This document shows, in pieces, positions 1-13,100 of a stretch of DNA of 64,000 nucleotides. Source of the stretch: Amyelois transitella (Eukaryota > Arthropoda > Insecta > Lepidoptera > Pyralidae); assembly GCF_032362555.1 (NCBI RefSeq), contig NC_083510.1, positions 9,327,501 to 9,391,500 of the forward strand, given 5' to 3'. The notes below the pieces were generated by a model that was given only the letters and a program-made list of their open reading frames with translations, was not told where the DNA came from and did no database searches. The stretch's first letter is position 1; the number at the start of each line of letters is the position of its first letter. Both the position numbers and the translations under genes were made by a program.

Positions 1-2309
1 AAACATTAATCATGCTTTTTTTCCAGAAGAGAAGGAAGAAACTGCATTTCGTGATGAGCCTGTAATAGATGTATGATTGTAAATGAAGCAAAAGAAGTAC
101 GCCATCTTTTGCTTCATTTAGAATCATACATATTTCGTGCAAGTTCGTCGGGTTTGATTACAATTTATTATTATTCCAAGACCTCAGACTAATGCAAAGT
201 TTTTGGCTATTTCTTATACACATACATATAATCAAGTCTTTATTCTTTATGGCAGGTTTATAGGACGACAGCCTTTAAAAGACTAAAAGGCCACGTTCAG
301 CTGTATCGCTTAATGATGGAACTGAGATACAAATAGTGGCAGGTTGCTGGCCCATCGCCTTGAAGAAGAATCTCAAGATTATTAGCATTACCCTTGATTG
401 ACTATTCTAACGTAACATTTTTAAGAAAAACTTACATTTCTGAAAATTTATTATGTAAGTGTTATACTTTCAATGTTTACACAAACATTTTAAACGTACG
501 TAAATATGGACTAAAGCGTCTTAAGTTTCATCGCGTGCTTGGTTTATTTTATATGCCGGCCGGTCGATAGTACTGCAGTGCTGTTCTATACATCGGGACG
601 TTCGCACGGTTCCTCTAACCCTATACTTTGATCGAGCATTGTGTTACCGGCTTTCGGGTTCGAAATTCGAACGGTGAGAACTACATTTTTATACTTATTA
701 ATTTTAAACGAACGATCATTTTCGGCCAGTGATGATAAAGAAAAAAGTTTTAAGATTTGGGTTTCGAAATCAATTTCAGTTTCAGTTTTTCAGTGGCCGA
801 ATTTCGATAAGTAGAGTAGTGTTTCATTTAAATGCTTTATTTGCATAGATTAATATTAATGTGACTTCATTTTCGGACACGTATTTTGTCATTGTTCACT
901 AACAATTACACAATTGAGGAATAATAATAAGACTAATAAGTATATTAAACAATTTTAAAAAAGTATTGACCAGTACTTACATAACAAAAATATTTAGTAA
1001 TTGAAAAAGGTGGGCATAGCATTTTTTCGTACTATTTCAAAGCTTCAGGAAAACTTTATTATAATTATGTTACTAATAGACCTTTTTGACTCGCAGATAT
1101 AAGTCTAAGATTTTCGTATACATTATTTTTCACCCATATATTTATGTATAATACAATAGTATGTATTAATTATAGAGTTTCGCGGCCATTCCCAATCATG
1201 TCAAGATATACATACATTGATTATTTCTGATTTATAATCTTACGTCTTGGGTATTGATGTTTTTCATAAAAAGTATCTAATATTATTTTATTACAAGTTA
1301 ATTTTCCTTAAAGAAGGTGGATTTATATACTTATGGCTCCGTTTATATAATTTTTCGATTAAAGTGCAAAAACGTATCTATATAAACAAACTAATACACG
1401 AAAAAAGTTATTACTTATTTTATGGTGATAAAAGATCACACTAACCCTGAATCTTAAATCCATCATCAAGTCATTCAACTGAAGCTTAACTAACCTAAAT
1501 TTAACAATTTAGCCCTTCATTTTGAAAGCAAAGCAACCATCTTTTTTGTTAGAATTCAATTGGTCGTTTGAAATAAAACCTTTTACGATATTTTCCTAGC
1601 GCATCTATGCAATTACTCGTATCATTCTATATTCATTAACAAGGCCAGGCTAACGAAGGGTAGGTTTCTACCTCTTTTAGTGTTAACTAGAAAGCGACTG
1701 CCCTTAGCATACGCAATTTTAATCAATCTACCTAAATATATAAAATAAAACCGTTTAAAAAAATACATTTATTGGCTGACGCTATATCTGACATAACATG
1801 GGCGAAAGCGCTGGGGTTGTCATTTGAAATTGGGCATGTAGATTGTAGGTTCCTTATGTGATTTATATTCCTCCACCTCGGATAGGGGTCATATTATATC
1901 TATTAAGTATTTATTTATCCATTTGGATTTATGGCCAATCTAGCCATAAACTCTTGGGTCCTTGGACAAGAAGAATGTTCATCATGGCGGAACTTATAAA
2001 AATCCTTTCTTTTTTAATATCTATATATGAAACTTTTCCTAATGGAAATTTTAAATTGAGTATGTAGATTACTTTTGTGCTGTAGGGCTTAGAGGGAAAT
2101 TCCCGTGGAAACGGAAATTACTGGAATTATTCATTTGACATGGGAAGACATATAATACCTATAAGACAAGACTTATAAGATAAAACATCTTTTAAAATGA
2201 TGTAGAAAGGTTCTTATAAATCGATGTTGAAGACTTAAATTCAGTCTATAAAAAAATGTAAAAATTCTGTGCAATTTACAACGCAAAGTCACAACTGCAA
2301 TCTTATTAA
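1..2309. other. Gene-poor intergenic DNA
   Basis: No ORF or exon here looks like a protein family; the short ORFs are AT-rich and low in complexity. Around 215-410 there is a degraded - strand copy of the abundant RTE-tailed element, recognised by its 'ggccacgttcagctg' and 'ggcaggttgctggcccatcgcc' blocks. A patch at about 553-680 is richer in G+C than its surroundings and could be an untranslated exon or promoter of a gene outside the window, but nothing proves that. Confidence 0.6.
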
Positions 2310-2549
2310 ATATAAATATATACGGGACAAATTACACAGATTGAGTTAGCCTCGAAGTAAGTTCGAGACTTGTGTTACGAGATACTAACTCAACGATACT
2401 ATATTTTATAATAAATACTTATATAGATAAACATCCAAGACCCAGGCCAATCAGAAAAAGTTCTTCTCTCATCATGCCCTGACCGGGATTCGAACCCGGG
2501 ACCTCCGGTGTCACAGACAAGCGTACTACCGCTGCGCCACAGAGGCCGT
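2310..2549 (-). repeat. tRNA-derived SINE, near full length
   Basis: Read on the - strand, the element starts with a tRNA-like head containing a pol III A box (tggcgcagcggtagtacgc) and a B box (ggttcgaatcc). A body of about 150 bp follows and the 3' end is 'tgtgtaatttgtcccgtata' plus an AT-rich tail. Related copies lie at 10001-10187, 37787-37965, 48811-49040 and 59303-59499, which shows that it is a dispersed family and not a functional tRNA gene. The head lacks a clean cloverleaf acceptor stem. Confidence 0.85.
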
Positions 2550-2989
2550 TATTCGCGAAGGTACGTAGGTAGGCTCTTAGTATAAGATATAGGAATCACG
2601 CCATTATAATTTATCAATTGCAACTTTGTAGACGAACTAAGGTAGGTAAAAAAAAGATAGATTTGTCTGATATGATTGATTGATTGACAGAATGATCTTG
2701 TATGCAAATTTTGGTTTTAAATTCGGAACTTTATTATTAAATACTGCACTATGGCCATGTCTGTTGCTGTAAAGGTATTTTTAATATTTTCCTCGTAATT
2801 ATTTTTTCCTAAGCTTGTACAAACTAAAATAAAATAGGGTAAGTGAACTAATTAAAGAGTTTATTTATTTTCTTATTTATGTACACAGAAAACATCGAGA
2901 CTAATAAAGACAAAAAAACAAAATTACAAAGGTTCAAGAGTTGTGATAAAATCAGTAAATGGCTTACGACTATATACATACATATATAA

Positions 2990-3328
2990 CCCGAACATAC
3001 ATACATAAATAATCGCGTCTATATCCCTTGCGGGGTAGATAGAGCTAACAGTCTTGAAAAGACTGATAGGCCACGTTCAGCTGTTTGGCTTTATGATAGA
3101 ATTGAGAATTGAATTGTTTTACGTTGAAACCACATCGGAACTGAAGATAGAAAAAGCTTTATCAAAGTTCGTGAATAGGCTTAATGATAGAATTGAGATT
3201 CAAATAGCGACAGGTTGCTAGCCCATCGCCTAAAATAAGAATCCCAAGTTTATAAGTCTATCCCTTAGTCGCATTTTACGACATCCATGGAAACGAGGTG
3301 CCGGAAAACACACGGTACCACATACCGA
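2990..3328 (-). repeat. RTE-tailed short element with a 71 bp insert
   Basis: This is a nearly complete - strand copy of the abundant short element, from its 'catacataca' tail to its 'accacacggcac'-like head. The block ggcttaatgatagaattgag occurs twice, at 3087-3106 and 3178-3197. The two blocks flank 71 bp (3107-3177) that other copies lack, which looks like an insertion with a target duplication of about 20 bp. Confidence 0.7.
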
Positions 3329-3764
3329 CCATACTCTATTCTTCATTTATTCAATAAAAATATATGTACAAGTTTAATCTCCCCAAGTAGCAGCTCAGCT
3401 CAGCATGTAAATCACGTATCTTAATAATTATTCAGCTAAATAATACAAGCATCAGTCTATTGTTTCGCAATCTCCTTAACAAGTATAATTTGTTTTGTAA
3501 CCGAGGGCTTGGGATTTCACAATTTGTGACCCTTCGGGAAACATCGGGAACTATCGGGACTCATACTCGTACTTTTGTTATTCATTGTCTATTTATATAG
3601 TTTGAAAAATTTTATATACATTTAAGCCGAGTGGTCCTATTCTAATGTGCCGCGTGTGGTTCTCGACAGTTTTGACAGCAGTCATGAAACTAAAAATGCA
3701 ATGTTATTAATTTGGTGACGAAGACTATTAACAAAATAATAACGGTACCAATAGAAAAAAGAAT

Positions 3765-4880
3765 AGGACTACTCCATATCTTTCCCACGGCTTTGTCTTA
3801 AAAAGCAACTAAGGGAAAGGCTAATAACTTCGGGTTCTTTTTATAGGTAACAGGTTAGCAACCAGTCAGTTTTTGAATCTCAATTCCATCATTGAACCAT
3901 GCAGCTAAACGTGGCCTTTCAGTCTTATCAAGACCACTGGCCCTGTCTAAAGGGATATTTCGGGTTATTTTTTCTTTTATATGCACATTTTCGCAACTCC
4001 CGCGAGAACATTCCTCTGTCTCGGATATCGTGTGATTGTCTTATCAACGTCGTGAATAGACCTTCTGGCCAGTAAGTAGGTTTTCTTACAAAATAAAGTT
4101 TATATTTTATAGAACATAAATTTACAATGCGGAATTTTTTTTAAGCAAAATGAGCTGAAGCAGATAATTCTGTCTCAATAAATAAATAGTTGTGCCGTGT
4201 GGTTCTCGGCACAAATAAAAAAAAGAATAGGATCACTCCATCTCTTTCACATGGATGTCGTAAAAGGCGACTAAGAGATAGGCTTATACACTTAGAATTC
4301 TTCTTTTAGGTGAAGGGCTAGCAACCTGTCACTATCGTGGCCTATCAGTTTTTTCCAGACTATTAGCTCTGTCCATGTGTCCATACCGCAAGTGATATAG
4401 ACATGATTATATGTATATGTACATATAAATAAATAGGTGCTTTATTACCCTTTGCCTAAAGGGCACATTTCTTGATTTGCCATGTGGTTCCCGAAACCAA
4501 TAAAAAAAAGAATAGGACCACTCTGTGTCATTCCCATTGATGTTGTAAAAGGCGATTAAGGGATAGGCTTATAAACTTGGGTCTCATCTTTTTGGTGATG
4601 AGCTAGCTACCTGTCACTATTTGAATCTCATTTCTATCATTAACCCAAATAGCTAAACGTAGCCATTCAGTCTTTTCAAGACGGTTGGCTCTGTCTACCC
4701 CGCAAGGGATATAGACGTGACTATATGTATGTATGCATGTAGTAAATCAACAGATCATAAACTTGGGGTTCTTCTTAGGTGTAATGTTATCAAATTGTTA
4801 TTATCTATGAATTTCAATTACATCATTTAGCTTTCCAGTTAAACGTGGTCATTCGAGTTAAAAAACTTTTAGCACTATCC
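3765..4880 (+). repeat. Head-to-tail run of RTE-tailed short elements
   Basis: Several copies of the abundant short element follow one another in + orientation: a partial at about 3765-3965, one at 4192-4425 with an internal deletion between 'gtcacta' and 'cgtggcc', a full one at 4476-4741 and a degraded one at about 4755-4880. The full copy runs from the head 'gccatgtggttccc' through 'gtcgtaaaaggcgac'-type and 'ctacctgtcactatttgaat' blocks to 'tctaccccgcaagggatata' and a tatgtatgtatg tail, about 265 bp. Confidence 0.8.
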
Positions 4881-5081
4881 GAGCCCTAACGGAGCATGAC
4901 GTATTGAAGTTTGAGTAACGATAGTTTTAACATCAAAGTTTCTTTGTCTACTTTACGTAATAAATTGCTTTCATCCAATTCTATTTTCGCGAGGGACAAA
5001 GAAAGGTCAGCCATTGCAATCCAAACTCTTTGTCGCATTGCGGCAAATACTAAAAGAACCTGGGTTATAAGGACATTCTAC

Positions 5082-5790
5082 ATAAATACATATAATCAAG
5101 TTTACAGGGCAGATAAAGCCAACAGTCTTGAAACGACTGAAATCACTCACGTCCAGCTTATGGCTAATGGCTTAAAAATCCGATTGAGATTCAGTGACTG
5201 TTTAATAAAAGCAGAACTCCAAGTGTATTAAAACGTGTGTTTGATAAAATATTCGTATTGAAATCATTAGTTTTACATTCATTCATGTTTTTTTTAATGT
5301 AGACAATGTGCATTCGTCCACGATTTAGATTTAAGAGATCTATATTTGTAAATTGACGTCCGGTCAAAATGCTGCAGCGTAGTTTGTTTCGCGCTTTGAT
5401 AGCGGTAGTAGTTATAATTAGATGTGACGTCAATAAGTGATACCTTGTATCCAATTTTGAAAATATCTATTCTTTTTTATTAGCCTATCTTTTACGACAT
5501 CCATGGGAAAGAGATGGAGTAGTTCTATTCTAAAGTGCCAAGAACCACACGACACATTATGCTCGTATATAAAACTTGTATACATATATTGATAGTAAAT
5601 TGTATATCATGATATACAAGTAAGACCTACATGATGAAAACACGGAAATATATCACGATTTCATCCCTTAAGGAACAGACAGAAACAGTGTCGAAAAGAC
5701 TGAAGTACCACGTTCAGCTAGATTTGAGATTCAGATAGTGACAGGTTGCTGGCTCATCGCCTAAAAGAAAAATGCCAACTTCGCTTTTCC
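5082..5790 (-). repeat. Three partial RTE-tailed short elements
   Basis: Partial - strand copies lie at about 5082-5205 (tail half), 5470-5565 (head half, ending in accacacgacac) and 5655-5790 (tail half). ORFs overlapping this stretch are read-throughs of repeat sequence and not genes. Confidence 0.65.
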
Positions 5791-7710
5791 CTTTATAGAC
5801 ATTAACATTTTGCGCGGGGCGTAATTGTTTAATTTTATTATTTAGTAACGTTGTTTCTGGCGATGGTTGACTGAGATTTTCACTTACGCATGTAATCTAA
5901 TAATAATTAATAATTATTTAATTAATAGATAAATGTAAATTGCGCAATACTAAGCTTACACAAATCTAGTTAGATTTAAAATTATAATATGATACTAAGT
6001 AGGTACCTTAATGTAGAAGTTAGTATGTATACTAACTAATACGTAATAAATGTTCGCAACATCCGAAAGGGTAAATATGAAGATCTGGTATATAAATTAA
6101 AGACCTTGTTGTACTCATGTTATGCAAAAAAAAAATGAATTTGAATTCGAATTCTATAGTTTTCAAGTTCGAAAAAGCTGTCACAGGTTATCTTAATATG
6201 ATTGCTTACAACTTCATAGTAATCGGATTAATGTAAGTAGTGTTATTCTATTCCAAATCGTGTGGTTGACCACTTACACTTTTGTAAATAATACAGTGGT
6301 TTGTTTATATATTTGACCAATTTTAACTAAATTTGCAAGCACACTTACTTAGTAAAAATACTGTTTTTTGTATCTTTTTAATGAAATGTTATTTAATTTG
6401 TCACACACATAATATACTGAGAAGCTCTATGGAATCTTTTATCCCGAAAAAAAAACAACATTCGCGAACAAAGTCGCTGGCAAAAACTACTCCTATATAT
6501 TTTTTTTAATTTTCTTTTCTTAACATACATACATACATACATACAAATAATCACATCCTTGTCCCTTACGGTGCAGGCAAAGAGAACAGTCTCACAAAGA
6601 CTAAAATGCTATGGTCAGATTTTCTTAACCATGAGAATATTTTTCAATCCACAAGGTAATTGATATAAACTAAGTTCTTTTAACTACGCTTGTTTTAAAT
6701 CCATTCTAGTGATAAATTATTCAGATGTAATGAGGTTTTCTATGTATGAGTCGATGACGTCAAACTCTAAAAATAAAGTTATTGAGCTTATTATTCTAAA
6801 CAGGAGCTTGACAATCAAAAACATTGATTTATGGTCGATATATTTGATTAATACATACACCCTGAAAACTTATTGTTATAATACATTATTTTGACTTGAT
6901 CGCATTTTTAACGTGTTCAGAGTTGCTTCGTTTTTTAACGGACTTATTCCATTATCTAAGCCCCGGTGTCTTGTAAACAGTCATGTCATATGACTCAAAG
7001 GCCACGTGGCAATATAATATAGTTTTCAGATAGGAAAGTTTTTCGCAATATAATTTTCATTTTACATGTAGTTTTAAGCTGAATCCAAGTTTTGAAACCA
7101 AACACAGTTAGTAAAGAACATCGGGTGTCAAAAAGTTTAAGTGCACGGATAAAAACACACAAACATATAATTAAATTTTTTTTAATGTTTTGGGAAAGAC
7201 AGAAACTACAGTCAAATCTTATTGCGGCTGAAATATCTTGAAAAAAACTGCACTTCACATTCAGGCAACTTGATATCTAATCGTGATCAAATACGGGTTA
7301 GATTCCCTGCAAAGGTTACTTATGTCATTCAGGATCCTCCGATTAAAAACCTCACTTTCTTGCTTTAGATCAAACAAGTGAGGATTTAACCTAAGTGTCA
7401 AGAGAAACATAGCTATCTATAGTTGACCGATCACTGAAACTAACAGCTGGGAATGCAAACTGGGATATGCTGCTATATTTAAAAGGAGAGCGCACTGACC
7501 GGTGTACCTGCCAGATTTAAACTATTTATTTCACAGCTGATCAAAGTCCCCCCATTTATAATTCCACAGACAGACTGGCCCATATCACGAGACAAGCAGG
7601 TGGTGAATGTACATGATTTTTGCATCCGGCATGATCCACGCTCACAATAATCAAAATTCGTTGCTTATGGGAAAATAACACCGCAGAAAAGACTTATAGC
7701 AAAATAAATA
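5791..7710. other. Intergenic DNA with repeat remnants
   Basis: No gene was recognised. A (CATA)n run with the adjoining tail half of the short element is at 6523-6620 on the - strand. A remnant of a second repeat family, seen more completely at 22415-22640, is at about 7255-7350. Confidence 0.55.
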
Positions 7711-9972
7711 CATACATACATACATACATAAAATCACGCCTCTTTCCCGGAGGGGTAGGCAGAGACTACCTCTTTCCACTTGCCACGATCTCTGCATACT
7801 TCTTTCGCTTCGTCCACATTCATAACTCTCTTCATACAAGCTCGGCGGTTTCGGGTACTTTTGACCTGACCCTTTACCAGGACGTCCTTAATTTGATCAA
7901 GATACGTTCGTCTAGGTCTTCCCACTCCGACCTTTCCCTCCACACTCTCCTTGTATATCTGCTTAGTCAACCTGCTTTCATTCATCCTCTCCACATGACC
8001 GAACCATCTTAACATACCCTTTTCTATTCCTGTAACTACATCTTCTTTCACATCACAACATTCCCTTATCACGCTGTTCCTTATCCTGTCACTCAATTTC
8101 ACACCCATCATACTCCTTAACGCTCTCATTTCCACTGCATTTATTCTGCTTTCATGCTTCTTTTGCCATACCCAACTTTCACTCCCATACATTAATGTCG
8201 GGACCAACACGCCCCTGTGCACAGCCAGTCGAGCCTTTTTGGATAGTTTCTGACTGCTCATAAAGGCATGCAAAGCTCCATTCACCATGTTCCCCGCGTT
8301 CACTCTCCTTTCAATATCACTATCATACTTGCCATCTGATGTAAACTTTGATCCTAGATATACAAACTCTTTCACTTGCTCCACTTTTTCTCCTCCAATC
8401 AAAATATTACATGCTGTCATTTCTTTCTCCATTTCAAAAACCAGTGTTTTAGTTTTACTTACGTTCACTTTCATTCCTTTCTCTTTTAAAGCTTCATGCA
8501 TACAGTTTACCATCTCCTGTAACTCCTCCGCTGATGACGCCAGTATAACCTGATCGTCGGCATAGAGCAGACATTTGACGAGTAACTCATTCATCCTTAA
8601 TCCACTTTTAGACTCTTTCAAATCTGTCAAACAGCTATCCATAAATAGGTTGAACAGCCACGGTGACGCAACACATCCTTGCCTAACGCCTTTCTCAATC
8701 TTAAACCACTCAGTGTGCGCTCCGTTTATCCTGACACAAGCACTCGAATCCTCATATAAGGATTTCAGTGCTCGTATTAAGAGACTGCTCACCCCATGCA
8801 TAGAAAGTGCTGACCACAATTCATTCCTCTCAACTCTGTCATAGGCCTTTTCCAGATCTACGAATGTGCAATAGACTTTTTGACTCTTGGCCAAAAACTT
8901 TTCGGCTATGCACCGCAAGGAAAAGACCTGATCAGTACATCCCATTCCCTTTCGAAATCCCGCTTGAGCATCCCATATTTTGTCATCAGTTTCATTCCTG
9001 ACTCTATTAATCAATACCTTAGCATACAATTTGCCGACGACGCTAAGCAGGCTTATACCACGATAATTTTTGCAGTCCAGCTGTGACCCTTTTCCTTTGT
9101 AAAGTGGCACGATAACAGCCTTACACCAATCTTTTGGTACTCGGCCGCTTCTCCAACACAAATTGAAAAGGCAGTACAACTGACTAGCTACTACGCCTTT
9201 TCCTGCTTTAAGCATCTCGACCGACACTCTATCACACCCAGCAGCCTTTCCCGCTTTCATACTCTTAAGTGCTTCCACAATTTCGAACATTTCAATTTCG
9301 CCTTCCATCTCATTCTCTTTTTCTTCGCTATAGCAGAAATCTTTCTTATTTCCTTCCTTTTTTTCAAATAAACTTTCAAAATAGTCCTTCCATATCTTTA
9401 GTACACATTCTTCTCCTTTCACAACGCTACCATCCTGGCATCTGATCCTAGTCAGCTCTCTGGTTATAGTATTTCCTCGGGCTGACCTTACGGATTTCCA
9501 GAATACTTTCAGATTTGACTGAAAGTCTTCTGATAGCCTTTTATCAAAATCCTCTTTATACTCCTCTTTCTTTCTAATCACAGCTTTCTTGACCAAATCT
9601 TTCATTTTCTTATATTCCTTACGTGCTTCATTCACATCTTCATCTATAACCTCTTGCATTCTTAAGTTAGCTTTTGCTGCTAACAAATCCAGCCATGCTT
9701 TCTTCTTTAATCGCACAAGTTCTTGCACATCTTTACTCATCCACGCATTTTTGTGATTTTTTCCTTTCCTTCTTCTACTTACACCACACACTTCAACAGC
9801 TACTTTCACAATTCTTTCTTTAAATTCCTTCCATCCATCTTCAATATCGCTCATTTCATCTAAATCTTCAAATTCATCCTTCAGTCTATTAATATACTTC
9901 TTACCTACATCCATATCTTGCAAATTTTCTACTTTTACTCTTTCCAAAGCGCTGGTTTGCTCCCTTACCCCA
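7711..9972 (-). mobile_element. RTE-like LINE, 5'-truncated, RT frame open
   Basis: A non-LTR retrotransposon fragment on the - strand. The open frame (9972 down to the stop at 7734) encodes a reverse transcriptase with the usual blocks. In the numbering of the 758-codon frame that begins at 10010 these are NYRGISLLS (315-323), FVDLEKAYDRV (383-393), GVRQGCVASP (441-450) and LLYADD (481-486). The C-terminal region has the LRWFGHVERM-type motif seen in RTE-like elements. The 3' end is a (TATG)n microsatellite (plus strand 7707-7730), typical of the RTE clade. The apurinic endonuclease domain expected upstream is missing, so the copy is 5'-truncated and cannot move by itself. The uninterrupted RT frame suggests a recent insertion. 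Clade assignment is inferred from motifs and tail and not from a phylogeny. Confidence 0.85.
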
Positions 9973-10000
9973 AAATAAATATAATAAATAAATAAACATA

Positions 10001-10187
10001 TACGGGACAAATTACACAGATACTAACTCAACGATACTATATTTTATAATAAATACGTATATAGATAAACATCCAAGACCCAGGCCAATCAGAGAAAGTT
10101 CGTTTCTCATCATGCCCTGGCCGGGATTCGAACCCGGGACCTCCGGTGACACAGACAAGCGCACTACCGCTGCGCCGCTGCGCCTTA
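10001..10187 (-). repeat. tRNA-derived SINE fused to the LINE 5' break
   Basis: This is the same SINE family and orientation as the copy at 2310-2549, with A- and B-box-like blocks near 10115-10185. It lacks about 43 bp of the body, jumping from 'acacaga' straight to 'tactaactcaacgatac'. Its AT-rich 3' tail runs directly into the truncated LINE, so the LINE frame starts inside the SINE tail without a true ATG. Confidence 0.8.
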
Positions 10188-13100
10188 AAATGTTCTTAAA
10201 CCTTTCCCCCTTTTCCAATGTTTAAATTAAAAAAAAAAAAAAACAAATTGTAACTAAAAAATATAGCAAAGAGTACTTTATAACATTAGGTAAACTATTT
10301 CCTTCTTAAAGTTTGTTAGCTCATATCAAATTTGATTAAATCCAAATCTGATTAATCAACAGTGTTACCGTCACTTAGCAAATTTTCTCCCAAACAATGG
10401 ACAATTTGTCCGCACATTTTTCTTGCGAATCGCTCAGATCAATTGTAAGTAACACACATATCATTGTAGACGTTTATTTTTAAGACAAGCTTTCCCCACA
10501 AAAGTGCACAGTAAGCATTAACTTCGCATCACAATATCATAACAGCTTTCGTATAGAATCTAGCGGACCTTAACAAATCAGAAACGCTAAGGTTACTAAC
10601 GAGAGTATAAGTGCGAACCTAAGCTCTCAGCGTTCATCATTCAACCGTTAGAGCATTGACAATAATTTTGACCCACATCTACTAGGTCAGGATTACAATC
10701 CAAATTGCTATGGCAAGTGTGTTGCTTCCATCCCGTTTATAAACATAATTGTAAGCGCTTATGTTTGTAGACTGAATTTGCTTTTCAATAAGTTGTCAAT
10801 ATATCTACACAAATATTTTCAAGTGTTAATTACCTACGAGGTAGAGTCTACAGACACAAAAAAACTGAAAGGCCATGCGTAGCTCAATGGCTTTGTTATG
10901 AAATTGGAGATTCAAACAATGACAGGTTGCTATTCAATATTCTGATATTGACAATTTTTTAGGTGGGTTGGTCTTTAAAGAAATATGCCAAGCTTTTCCT
11001 TTGATCGAGTTTAAGAACCTACAAATCAATTTTAGACTCAGCATTTGTCAATATTTGATCTATTTCCACTTGGGAAAATTTCTGTCCCTTTTTATTTATT
11101 TATTTATTTATTTATATATTTATGTACAACAAGAAAAATTAGCAAAAAAAAAACTTAAAATAAAGAAAAATTCAGTACAAGGGCACTACTTATTTCTAGA
11201 GAAATTTCTTCCAGCAGCAGCATTTTTATTTTTATGTTTTTTTTCTACTGCATCTCAAAGATGATCTGTAAAAAGAAAACACATATTATTTAAGATGATT
11301 TTTTTTAAGGATTGTAAAAAAGCATCTATGACTATCCGTATCTATGCTGCCAGCCTTCTAAACACGCTCCCGTAAGTAACTGCTATGCAGGGATTGTACA
11401 ATTTGTAAATTTAATTTACGTTTGTAATCATCTATTTTTTATCATTAGTTTTACTTTGTATTCATTGAGTTATTTAGATTTTGTTTTAAATTAATAAAGT
11501 TAATAATTTACTACAGAGATAGAAAAGACATAATTGTGAAATGAAGGGTTAAACAAATAAGACCAAAACATTATATATCCCTTAATTTAGATTCGTATTT
11601 TGATAACTTATGCACTATATATATTGTCTCATTTCTATTCTCTAAATGCTTTTTCTAACAAAATAGCAAAACAACTACACTACACAATATAACCACAAAA
11701 GTCGTATTAATATAACACTAATTGGTAATCGTAATAATGTAGAACCATCATTAAGCTATACAGCTAAACGTGGTGTCATTCTTTGTGACATTGTTCGCTC
11801 TATCTTCACCGTAAGGGATATATGTATGTAAGACTAATTTAATAGGGTTTCTAATGATCTTAACACATTTGTACACTTGTCGTCACAAAGCTAAGTACTA
11901 AATCTCTAAATCCCGTTACTAATTCACTCTGTGTGACTTGAACTGAGACTAGAATACACGTTGCCTTTCTCAAGCTTTTCAATGTAAGATTACATTAATA
12001 GAAGTCTCAGCCTTTGTTGAATGAGACGTGGCAAGATGACAAATTTTTAACTACACTAGTAAGAGATTTAGTTTTGAATTGTTTAATTGTATGTATTTGT
12101 TTTAAACCTTACTTTACAATAGTTAGTGGTAGTGTAAGTTCGTATATGGAAATCAATACACACTTTTTTCGGTGCGCAGCAGTGACGTCATTGCCAAGTC
12201 TATAATTATTGTTTATGAAACCAAAAATAGTTCGCTACAGCCTTTTATTATATAAGATTTATTACTCGACACCAAAACCGTAAGAGGGATGGTTGGCATG
12301 CTTTTATAAAACGTCTCAATCCAATTCGGAGTAGACTGAGCGGACAATCAATAAAGACTAAAAGGCCGTATTCAACTGTATGGCTAATCGATAGAATTGA
12401 GATAAAAAAAAACTGACAGGTAGCTAGGTCACCGCCTAAAAGAAGAATCCCGAGTAAGTTTTTATCTCTTATCGAATAATGAATCCCTAACCGACTTTAG
12501 AAAAAGATGTAGTAGGAATTTCGCTCAAAAAGAATCCACAAGTTTTTTTTTTGATGCACCAACTATCCTGTTGGGGATGACCAAGAAGGTTGTTTCGAAG
12601 TATTTCTTTATTTTTTATGTAATTTTTTGAAGAGTTTTTTTTTTTTTGTTAGTGTAATAAAGAAATATTTCGAAAGAACCTTCTTGGTCATCCCCAACAT
12701 ATCCGAATTAAAATGGTGCACGACTAAATAATATCATACCTATTTTGAAAAATAGTACTATAGGCACAAAGCTGCGGACCTACTAAAACTACTTATAATC
12801 TCTGCCTTTGGGAATATTGTTTATTTAAAGTTTCAGCAGTACATTGTAATATTTAAACTACGTATGTGGCTATTCCGTTAGAAACAATATGGCTTTAATA
12901 GTTCGACCTGCGATTGTTGGCGGCTAGGAACCCGTACAAAGTTAAGCACTAACTGTTCCTAATAACGAACGTTGTAGTGGTAATATTATTTAGTATTTAC
13001 AGGAAGGCGTTAATGTTTCTTTTACTAACGTAAATACGACGAGTGGTACAAAATTAGTTGAAGACATTGCGGTTTACATTATTGAAAACTTAGGTAGGAA

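Noticed and set aside
2475..2548. Possible tRNA gene on the - strand (A and B boxes)
   Set aside because: The same sequence recurs at 10115, 48965 and 59420 with a shared SINE body and tail, so it is a tRNA-derived SINE head and not a tRNA gene.
4192..4741. Repeats with spacers that could suggest a CRISPR-like array
   Set aside because: Units are about 265 bp, diverged and dispersed in both orientations over the window; they are retroelements in a eukaryotic genome.
7734..10010. A 758-codon frame as a host gene
   Set aside because: It is a reverse transcriptase of a non-LTR element; the start lies in a SINE tail and the endonuclease part is missing.
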